21,162 nt of DNA from Brevundimonas sp. UBA7534 (GTDB lineage Bacteria; Pseudomonadota; Alphaproteobacteria; Caulobacterales; Caulobacteraceae). Below the pieces are notes generated by a model. It had not been told where the DNA came from, ran no database searches, and worked only from the letters and a program-made list of their open reading frames with translations. How positions within the stretch are numbered: the first letter of the stretch is position 1; every line of letters starts with the position of its first letter. This document shows positions 7,502-13,824 of this stretch, one piece after another. The translations under genes and the position numbers were made by a program. The DNA is taken from positions 1 to 21,162 of the forward strand of contig NZ_DLMO01000142.1 of the NCBI RefSeq assembly GCF_002479325.1, in the 5' to 3' direction.

Positions 7502-7559
7502 AACCCCTCGCACACGCGCCGGCGCCATGATGGGCCGAAGGTGATGGATAACCGTCGGA

Positions 7560-8786
7560 ATGTACGGGCGTATGGTTTTCAGTCTTGGCCGGTGGCGTGC
7601 GCGGGAGTGGGGGATGACCCTGCTGGCGTTCGTCGTCGTGTGCGCGGTCGTGCTCGCGGCCTCGCGCGGCTTCGCCTGGGGCGCGGCCGGCGACGTGCTG
7701 GGCTTGAGGTTCGGCGCGGACGGCGATCGGACCCGTGTGGTCATCGACCTGGACAAGACCGCGAGCGGCCGGGTGATCGAGGACGGCTCGACCGGGCGTT
7801 TGATCCTGGCGCTTAACGGCGTCGCCGCGGGTCAGGGCGTGCAAGGGGACGGGTCGGGGCTTGTGCGCGCCTATCGCGTGGCGGCGTCGGGCGGAGCCTC
7901 GCGCATCGAACTCGATCTCAGCCGGGGCAGCGCCATCGAGCGGCGCTTCCTGCTGCCGCCCGGCGACGGGGTCGGCCATTATCGCTATGTGGTCGACTTG
8001 AAGGCTTCCGGCGGAATGACGGCTGCTCCGGCCCGGTCGATCCCGCGCCCGGCACCGCCGCGTCGTGCGGAAAAGCCGCTGGTGGTGATCGACGCCGGCC
8101 ACGGCGGTCGCGATCCGGGCGCCAGCGGCGCCCAGACCCAGGAAAAGGCCGTGACGCTGGCGGCTGCGCGCCAACTGAAGGCCGAACTCGAGCGCACAGG
8201 GCGCTGCAGGGTCCGCCTGACACGCAACGACGACGCCTATGTCGATCTGTACCGCCGCGTGTCCATCGCCCGCCAGGCGGACGCGGACCTGTTCATCTCG
8301 CTTCACGCCGACGCGGGGGCCGATCCGGCCCTGCGCGGGGCCAGCGTCTACACCCTTTCCGAACAGGGGGCGGGGCGCGCGGTGCGGGAGTTCACGCGCG
8401 GCGACAACTGGCACCGCGATCTGCATCTGCCGGGGCGCGACCCCTCGGTGGACCGCATCCTGCTGGACATGACCCAGCGCGCCACCCAGAACCGCTCGGC
8501 CCAGTTCGCCCGCGTGCTGCTGACCCATCTAGAGGCGGCGGAGCATCCGCTGCTGCGGCGCAGCCATCGCGACGCGGGGCTGGCGGTGCTTCTGGCGCCC
8601 GACGTTCCGGCCGTGCTGCTGGAAATGGGCTTCATCACCAATCCCGAGGACGAGCGGGCGCTGACGGACGAGCGCGCGCGTCGCCGGTTGATGCGCGCCG
8701 TGGCGCAGGGCATCGACCGCTATTTCCAGCAACCGGCCGCGCCCGTGCTGCAGGCCTCAAACGCCAGCGCCTCGGGCAGCCCGTAG
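7560..8786 (+). CDS. amiC: N-acetylmuramoyl-L-alanine amidase, AmiC-type (AMIN + Amidase_3)
   Basis: 408 residues. An N-terminal basic segment and hydrophobic helix (MTLLAFVVVCAVVLAAS) form a signal peptide or anchor. An AMIN-like beta domain (about 45-150; LGLRFGADGDRTRVVIDLD) targets septal peptidoglycan, a Pro-rich linker follows, and then comes the zinc amidase domain. Catalytic residues are visible: His181 in VIDAGHGGRDPG, Glu195 in AQTQEKAVTL, His249 in LFISLHADAG, and Glu355 in VLLEMGFITNPED. The enzyme cleaves the bond between muramic acid and L-alanine during cell separation. Starts at 7560, 7572 and 7614 are all possible; 7614 has the best ribosome site (GGGAG six bases upstream) but lacks a basic N-region, so I keep 7560 and mark the start as uncertain. 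It is divergent from rne, as in Caulobacter, but the gene after it is convergent rather than the penicillin-binding protein often found there. Confidence 0.94.
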   Translation: MYGRMVFSLGRWRAREWGMTLLAFVVVCAVVLAASRGFAWGAAGDVLGLRFGADGDRTRVVIDLDKTASGRVIEDGSTGRLILALNGVAAGQGVQGDGSGLVRAYRVAASGGASRIELDLSRGSAIERRFLLPPGDGVGHYRYVVDLKASGGMTAAPARSIPRPAPPRRAEKPLVVIDAGHGGRDPGASGAQTQEKAVTLAAARQLKAELERTGRCRVRLTRNDDAYVDLYRRVSIARQADADLFISLHADAGADPALRGASVYTLSEQGAGRAVREFTRGDNWHRDLHLPGRDPSVDRILLDMTQRATQNRSAQFARVLLTHLEAAEHPLLRRSHRDAGLAVLLAPDVPAVLLEMGFITNPEDERALTDERARRRLMRAVAQGIDRYFQQPAAPVLQASNASASGSP

Positions 8787-8815
8787 GGTTGGAACCCGGC
8801 TAAAGTCCTCGCCCG

Positions 8816-9403
8816 TCAGGCCGGGCGCGACAGCGGCGTCAGTCGTCGGGCCATCGCCGAGGCCGCCGCCTTGACCCCCTTGCTGATGGCGGCCTCGTCC
8901 GCCGGGCCGGGCGTTCGCAGCAGGCCGATGGCCGGCGCGTCGGGACTGTCCGGCAGTTCCGACAGCAATCGGTAGAGCAGATAGGAACCGACGTCGTCCT
9001 CGGCCTCGGACGAGGCGTCGGCCTTCAGTCCGGCCTCTTGCAGAGCGCGCACCATGTCAGCCACCGGCGCGGTGGAGCGCGCGATACTGGGGCCGGTGCC
9101 GCTCAGCCGCTTGCCCTCGCCGGGGGTGCGGCCCTCCGCGCGCATCTGAACCCGAAACCCCGGCGCTCGGGTCGAGCGTCCGACCAACAGCATCGCCTGG
9201 CACCCTCCCTCGCGCAGCCGTTCTGTCAGGGCGTGGGCCAGGGCGTTCGGCTCATCGGCGGGCACAGCCACCGTGCGCGCGCCGGGCGGGTCCCAGAGAC
9301 GCCCGGAAAGGTCTTCGACGAAATCCCAGACAGGGTCTTCGGCGTCATAGGCGCAGATCACGATGCCGGGGCGACGATCTCGCCCGGTAGGGTCTTCGAC
9401 CAT
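8816..9403 (-). CDS. Pyroglutamyl-peptidase I (C15)-like protein lacking the catalytic cysteine
   Basis: 195 residues from ATG 9403 (a TTG at 9457 would add 18 residues that look like non-coding sequence). The layout follows pyrrolidone-carboxyl peptidase. There is an N-terminal strand (GIVICAYDAEDPVWDFVEDL) where C15 enzymes have the FxPFG...NPS region, a middle block with Glu/Arg-rich loops, and a segment TAPVADMVRALQEAGLKADA then SSEAEDDVGSYLLYRLLSEL. This last part matches the C15 stretch ...S-x-S/T-A-G-T-Y-L-C-N, but the nucleophile position reads leucine (GSYLLY). A final helix (AAISKGVKAAASAMAR) fits the C15 C-terminal helix. Peptidase activity is therefore unlikely, and the true role is unknown. 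It converges on the amidase gene with only 29 bases between stops. Family assignment is from memory of motifs. Confidence 0.62.
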   Translation of the reverse strand: MVEDPTGRDRRPGIVICAYDAEDPVWDFVEDLSGRLWDPPGARTVAVPADEPNALAHALTERLREGGCQAMLLVGRSTRAPGFRVQMRAEGRTPGEGKRLSGTGPSIARSTAPVADMVRALQEAGLKADASSEAEDDVGSYLLYRLLSELPDSPDAPAIGLLRTPGPADEAAISKGVKAAASAMARRLTPLSRPA

Positions 9404-9493
9404 GGCGGAGGCGTCTCCTATCGTGACAGGATGATGACGGTGGGATGAAGGGGGCAAGTCGCTGGCGGCGTCAAGCGCTTGTGATCATGAGGG

Positions 9494-12067
9494 TCAGCCA
9501 AGATCGCCCACCGCCGCGTCCAGCAGCATGAAGGCTCGCCCGGCGTCCGACGACAGGCGGCCCTGCACGCCGTCGATGTCGCCCCCGCGCGCGGCCTCGG
9601 CCAGAAGCCGGCCGAAGCCGCGAACATAGCGTTCAGCCTCGGCGCGCAGCTCAGCGTCGCTCAGCACGCGACGCGAGACGCTGCGTACGGCGGCCGGCGC
9701 CACCCGGCGCACGATCTGGCGCGCCGCGCCTGGATCGCCGGCCGAGACGGCTCGGGCGGCTTCCTCGACCCGCGTGCGCGGCAGCAGGGCGTTCGGGTCC
9801 ACCCCCATGCGGCGAATGGCGTCGGCCAGGCGATCGGGCAGTTCGGCGTCCGCCGTATCGATGGGCTGATTCAGCTCCAGCGGCTGGGCTTCACCTTCCG
9901 AGCCGACCAGGTCGGCCCAGTCCAGACCGTCCGAACGGGGCGGCGCAGTCGGTTCGGTCGGTTCGAGGCGAAGTCTTCCGCGCAAGCCGAAGCCGCGTTC
10001 CTCGGTCGGCTTCGCCTCCTTGGCGGGAACGGAAGCGGGGGCGCCGGCGCGGGCCGCTGACTTGGCGGGTTCGGGCTCGGTGACAGTGTCGCGCCGGCGC
10101 GTCGGCGTCTCGCCCGAGACCACGCCCATCAGGCGCACCGCCTCGGTCAGCATGTCGTAGTTGCGCCGGACGCGATCCTGGAAGCCGGCGTCCAGCGCCT
10201 CGGTGTCTTCGGCGGCCTTGCGCGAGGCGGCCGTCAGGGCGGCCAGTCCTTCCTCGACGCTGGCGCGCACGGCCTCGACCCGGGCGCGCGCCTGGTCGGG
10301 CATCTGGGCCGCGCGGGCGTCGATTTCGGCGACCGCTTCGTCGACTTGGCCCAGGGCGGCGTTGAGTTTTTCGACCAGCGTCTCTAGGCGATCCGCGACC
10401 CGATCGCCGGCCTGATCCACCAGTCCCGCGCTTTCGCCCACGATGCGGCGAGCGTCTTCGATGCGAGCGTCCACGCTCAGGTCGGTCTTGTGGGCCGCCT
10501 GGAACAGGGTCTCGGCCAGGCGGTCGATGCGAATCTGGGCCTGTTCGGCGGCGTCGTTGGCGAAGCCGCGCGACTCCTCCGCGGTCGCCTTCAGCGCCTC
10601 CAGGGAGCGCCGGGTCTCTTCCATCAGGGTGTCGCGCGCCTCGGCCGCCAGGGCCTCGAACCGGTCCAGCGACAGCTTGGTGGCCGAATCGAAGTTGTCC
10701 GCCTCACGCTGGGACATTTCGATCAGGGCGCGGAACTGGTCGCCCGAAGCTTCGAGCAGCTCGCGCAACGACTCCAGCGAGGACTGGGCGGTCTGGTCCA
10801 GGTCGCCCGCCGCCGTGCGGGTCGCCGACAGATGCTCGATCAACTGCGCGCGCTGGCTTTCGACCTGGGCGGAAAAGTCCTCCTGGTCGGTGCGTAGGGC
10901 GTAGGCCGTGGTGACCAAGGCCGCGCGCTGCTGGCCCAGACCCTCCTCGACGGAGCGGATTTGTTCGGACACGCCCGAGCCGGCGTTTTCCAGGCGGATC
11001 GTCTGGCGGGCCAGGTCCTCGGAAGCGACCCGGGCGGCGTCCTGGGCCTCTCCGGCGGCCGCGGCCAGATCAGCGGCGCGAGCGGCCAGGGCGGCCTCGG
11101 CCTCGCGCAACTGGGTCTGGGCCAGGTCGGAGGCGTCCGCGACCATGCGGGACTGCCGCTCCACCGCGTCCACGACTCCGCTGGCCTGGCTGTCCAGCTG
11201 CGCGCCCAGCGTCTGCATCTGGTCGCGTTCGCGCCCCAACTGCTCGGCCAGCCGACGGGCCGTGCGGCCGGCGATCTCCGCCGCTTCGTTCAGGCGCAGC
11301 GTTTCCTGCGAAAGGGCTTCGCGCAGCAGCGCCATGTCGTTGCGGGCGCGTTCGGCGGCCAGGGCCGCCTGGTCGATGTCGGATCGCAGCGACTGCAGCA
11401 CGTCGCCGGTCTGTTGCGCGGCCAGGGCCGTCGGCGCGACCAGGGCTTCGGCCAGTTCGCGCGCGCGGCGCGTTTCGGCCGCCAGTCCCGATCCCTGCCG
11501 CACCGCATGGGCCAGCATCAGGGCCAGGCCCGCCGGCGCGAGCGCGATCAGGGCGTAGATCGCCAGCCGAAGCGGATCCAGCCCGGCCCCGTTGATCCCG
11601 AACTCATAGGCGGCCCAGGAGGCTACGCCCCCGATCCAAAGCACCGCCGCCAGCGCCGCCAGGGCGTAGGCGCGCCGGCCGGCGGCGGGAACGCCGTGGG
11701 CCTGAACGGTGCGGACGGTCGGTGCGGTCGTGCGTTCGAACGGCGAGAGCGGGGCTGCGGCGGCGACCGCCAACTCGGCGGCGGCCGGTTCCGGCGTCGC
11801 CTCGGCGGCCATACGTTCGGCCTCGGCGCGCTGTTGCGCCTGTCTTTGTTCTTCCAAAAGCCGACGACGCCGCCGTTCCGACATCGGGCGCTCGGGTTCC
11901 GCGGGGGGAGGGGGCGTGGCCGCCTGGACCTCCGAAACCTCCTCGGCCGCGGGCGACGCCTCGTCGGTAAGGGATTCAGTCATGTCCGCAGGCGCGCCGA
12001 TGACTTCGGCCGAGGCCGCGTCCTCGTCGTTCGTCAGTTTAAGCGGCGGCCGATTGCGGGACTTCAT
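9494..12067 (-). CDS. tipN: TipN-like polar landmark protein: two membrane helices and a long coiled coil
   Basis: 857 residues. An acidic/Pro-rich N-terminal cytoplasmic region (1-60) is followed by a basic patch (SERRRRRLLEEQRQAQQRAE), two membrane helices at about 133-155 and 167-189, and then an uninterrupted Ala/Glu/Arg-rich coiled coil from about 195 to 640. After that come a disordered linker and a conserved-looking C-terminal helical domain (about 720-857; DRLADAIRRMGVDPNALLPR, then AARQIVRRVAPAAVRSV). This is the architecture and approximate size of Caulobacter TipN, which marks the new pole after division and positions flagellum and chromosome-partition machinery. Coiled-coil sequence is low in information, so the name rests on architecture and taxonomic context rather than on a motif. 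Start ATG 12067 (MKSRNRPPLKL). A GANTC methylation site lies 57 bases upstream. Confidence 0.62.
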   Translation of the reverse strand: MKSRNRPPLKLTNDEDAASAEVIGAPADMTESLTDEASPAAEEVSEVQAATPPPPAEPERPMSERRRRRLLEEQRQAQQRAEAERMAAEATPEPAAAELAVAAAAPLSPFERTTAPTVRTVQAHGVPAAGRRAYALAALAAVLWIGGVASWAAYEFGINGAGLDPLRLAIYALIALAPAGLALMLAHAVRQGSGLAAETRRARELAEALVAPTALAAQQTGDVLQSLRSDIDQAALAAERARNDMALLREALSQETLRLNEAAEIAGRTARRLAEQLGRERDQMQTLGAQLDSQASGVVDAVERQSRMVADASDLAQTQLREAEAALAARAADLAAAAGEAQDAARVASEDLARQTIRLENAGSGVSEQIRSVEEGLGQQRAALVTTAYALRTDQEDFSAQVESQRAQLIEHLSATRTAAGDLDQTAQSSLESLRELLEASGDQFRALIEMSQREADNFDSATKLSLDRFEALAAEARDTLMEETRRSLEALKATAEESRGFANDAAEQAQIRIDRLAETLFQAAHKTDLSVDARIEDARRIVGESAGLVDQAGDRVADRLETLVEKLNAALGQVDEAVAEIDARAAQMPDQARARVEAVRASVEEGLAALTAASRKAAEDTEALDAGFQDRVRRNYDMLTEAVRLMGVVSGETPTRRRDTVTEPEPAKSAARAGAPASVPAKEAKPTEERGFGLRGRLRLEPTEPTAPPRSDGLDWADLVGSEGEAQPLELNQPIDTADAELPDRLADAIRRMGVDPNALLPRTRVEEAARAVSAGDPGAARQIVRRVAPAAVRSVSRRVLSDAELRAEAERYVRGFGRLLAEAARGGDIDGVQGRLSSDAGRAFMLLDAAVGDLG

Positions 12068-12123
12068 CAGGCGTCGATCTCAATCCATACGCGGCGCTCT
12101 GACAGCGCCAGCTCGACCCTAAC

Positions 12124-12128
12124 GACTC
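12124..12128. promoter_or_regulatory. GANTC (CcrM-type) site upstream of the tipN-like gene
   Basis: GACTC at 12124-12128, in the 99-base gap between the argB stop and the tipN-like start. In Caulobacteraceae, CcrM methylates GANTC, and GcrA uses such sites to time transcription of polarity and division genes. A single site can occur by chance. Confidence 0.3.
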
Positions 12129-12160
12129 AATCCGCGCCGTCCAAGCGCTTCGGACCTCGC

Positions 12161-12185
12161 GACCGCTCAGCAGTCCTGAGCGGTC
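12161..12185 (-). terminator. Perfect 10-base-pair hairpin overlapping the argB stop
   Basis: GACCGCTCAG (12161-12170), five-base loop, CTGAGCGGTC (12176-12185): a perfect inverted repeat in which the TGA stop of the truncated argB frame is embedded. No T-run follows on the minus strand, so if it ends transcription it would not be a classical intrinsic terminator. It could also limit 3' decay. Confidence 0.4.
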
Positions 12186-12859
12186 TCGCTGAGCAGGACG
12201 GCCGTGGGCGCGTCGGCCCGGCAGTCGGTCGTGCGGTGAACTTCACGATCCGCGCCGCGCGGCGCATGGGTGTCCACGCCGAACTGCGCCAGCACGGCGG
12301 CGGCCAGGAGCGCGATCAGGCCGGCGATCAGCTTGGGATCGACCTTGGTCGGTTCGCCGACGAAGCCCAGGTCGACCTCGTGCTCGATCATGCTGTCGGG
12401 GTCGCGCTTTGTGCGGCGGGTCTTCTCGACGGTCAGCAAGCCGGCGTCCTTGCCCGACAGACCGACGCCGCGCACGTCCGCCTCCTTGCCGGCCATGGTG
12501 ATCCAGTGGGCGATCTCCTTGTTCACGGCGCCGGACAGGACCATCTCGGCCACTTCCATTGTCGCCGGGTCGGTGACGCGCAGGCCGTCGACGAAGCTGG
12601 ACCTCACCCCCGCCTTGTCCAGCATGGCGCTGATCTGCGGCCCGCCGCCGTGCACCACGACCGGGTTCACCCCCATCAGCTTCAGCAGCACCACGTCGGC
12701 GGCGAACTGCTTGGCCACCGCGCTCTCGCCCATGGCGTGGCCGCCGTATTTGATGACCACGGTCTCGCGATCATAGACCTGGATATAGGGCAGCGCCTCG
12801 GCAAGCGTCTTCGCCGTCTCCCAGCTGCGTTCCTCGGACTGGCGTTCGATTTCGTTCAT
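12167..12859 (-). pseudogene. argB: argB (acetylglutamate kinase) truncated after about 178 codons and continued in frame by an unrelated membrane-like tail
   Basis: The first about 178 of 230 codons are clearly acetylglutamate kinase, the second enzyme of arginine synthesis: VVIKYGGHAM (N-terminal phosphate loop), VVHGGGPQISAMLDKAGV, FVDGLRVTDPATMEVAEMVL, GVGLSGKDAGLL and EVDLGFVGEPTKVDPKL. A normal ArgB is about 300 residues and continues with IIPVIAP, NINAD and the ATP-binding half (LLLLTDV...). None of this exists in any frame here. Instead the frame reads LIAGLIALLAAAVLAQFG, a membrane-helix-like stretch, and then about 34 residues ending TAVLLSETAQDC. The nucleotide-binding domain is missing, so the product should be inactive. 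Start ATG 12859 (MNEIERQSEERSWETAKTLA) is the typical N-terminus; no clear ribosome site is seen. The cause may be a genomic deletion or an assembly misjoin near 12325. Confidence 0.75.
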
Positions 12860-12914
12860 GGCGCGCGCATAGCGGGCGCGCGTGGCGCTGTCACGGCGAA
12901 ACCGGGAGAAAGCG

Positions 12915-13730
12915 TTAGACGCCCGCCGCGATCTTCCGGTCGAAGTCGGCGCGCACGGCGTCCAGTTCCGCATGGATCGCCGGCTCTTCGCCGTGGCGCG
13001 CCAGATGGGTCAGGGCCTGCCAGACGCGAACCGCCAGCGGATCGTCGCTGGGCGCAGACGCCGCCTGATGGCGCAGGTCGCGCGACAGGAAGTCGTCGAC
13101 CGGATGGGGCTGGTCCTTTCCCGGCACGTCCAGCGGCAGGGCCAGCCGCGCACCGAGCGCGCCCGTCGTGGTCCTCCAATCGGCCAGAAAATCCGACCAG
13201 GGCAGGAATATCCGCGGCCGTCCCCGGCTGGCGGCCTCCGCGTCCAGCACGTGCCGCAACCACAGGCGAAGCCCTTCCCGCTGGGAAAAGCCGTTGCGGC
13301 TGGACAGGGAGGCCGCCACCTCCACCGGATCGCGCAGCGGGCTGACCACGACGACGTCGTGGCCTGTCGCCCCCAGCACCTCGGCCCAGAACGGAAACAG
13401 GCGGCAGATGCGCGGGTCCTTCATCACGATGGGCGACTGGTCGCCGAACTCGGCCTTCAGGAGATGCCCCGCCTCCTGGGCGAGATCCTCGCGCGCGGGG
13501 ACCGCCGCCAGGTCGAAAGGCCAGGGGTCGTCCCAGCGCGAGCCGCCGGCGGCCAGAAGACGGTCGTTGAAGTCCGCCAATACGATGCTTTCCCAGAAGC
13601 CGCGCGGATTGTCCTCGGCCGGGGCCATAAGGGTTCTCGGCGGGGCGGCGCCCAACATGGCCAGCGCGCCCGTGACCGACGACGTTCCGCTGCGATGCAT
13701 GCCCAGAACCACGATGGCGCTGCGACCCAT
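12915..13730 (-). CDS. PAPS-dependent sulfotransferase family protein
   Basis: 271 residues. The N-terminal 5'-phosphosulfate loop is AIVVLGMHRSGTSSVTGALA (residues about 5-24; GMHRSGTSS), and the 3'-phosphate-binding element is VVVSPLRDPVEVAASLSSRN near residue 130. Both are diagnostic of the sulfotransferase / P-loop family that moves sulfate from PAPS to sugars, lipids or proteins. The VMKDPRICRLFPFW block between them is common in bacterial members of this family found in glycan clusters. Start ATG 13730 has a near-perfect ribosome site (GAGGAGGT, five bases before the ATG), the strongest in the window. It is divergent from the mannose-1-phosphate guanylyltransferase fusion, with 94 bases between starts, and upstream of the broken argB on the same strand (55-base gap). 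The natural acceptor is unknown; a surface glycan is a reasonable guess from context. Confidence 0.85.
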   Translation of the reverse strand: MGRSAIVVLGMHRSGTSSVTGALAMLGAAPPRTLMAPAEDNPRGFWESIVLADFNDRLLAAGGSRWDDPWPFDLAAVPAREDLAQEAGHLLKAEFGDQSPIVMKDPRICRLFPFWAEVLGATGHDVVVVSPLRDPVEVAASLSSRNGFSQREGLRLWLRHVLDAEAASRGRPRIFLPWSDFLADWRTTTGALGARLALPLDVPGKDQPHPVDDFLSRDLRHQAASAPSDDPLAVRVWQALTHLARHGEEPAIHAELDAVRADFDRKIAAGV

Positions 13731-13824
13731 AAGGACCTCCTCGGGATGTGTCGGTCGCGCATAGGCCGTCAGGCGCGCAAATCACAGTCTTTAATGGCGC
13801 GCAACCTGCGGCTAGACAGTCGGC

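Larger units (their letters stand above)
7110..7559. other. 450-base divergent spacer between rne and the amidase gene
   Basis: No convincing gene here. Open frames crossing it are arginine-rich shadows. Contents: a multibranched potential RNA structure on the rne side (7203-7256), a lower-GC patch with an inverted repeat near 7486-7501 that probably marks the promoter zone for both genes, and short hairpins. If rne transcription starts near 7450, its leader would be about 350 bases, which resembles the long autoregulatory rne leader known in enterobacteria. I could not assign -35/-10 boxes with confidence. Confidence 0.6.

Noticed and set aside
7481..7510. CtrA binding site (TTAA-N7-TTAAC) near the rne/amidase promoters
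   Set aside because: Both half-sites occur but are 13 bases apart instead of 7.
7536..7556. DnaA box upstream of the amidase gene
   Set aside because: TTATCCATC on the minus strand matches only seven of nine consensus positions and is alone; no origin features nearby.
8786..8797. GGGTT-GG-AACCC as a terminator between the amidase and the C15-like gene
   Set aside because: Only a two-base loop (four pairs if opened) and no T-run; too weak to call.
13811..13824. Caulobacter-type -10 element (GCTAGAC) just before the guanylyltransferase fusion
   Set aside because: Would make the mRNA nearly leaderless and lacks a matching -35; the match is six of eight positions only.
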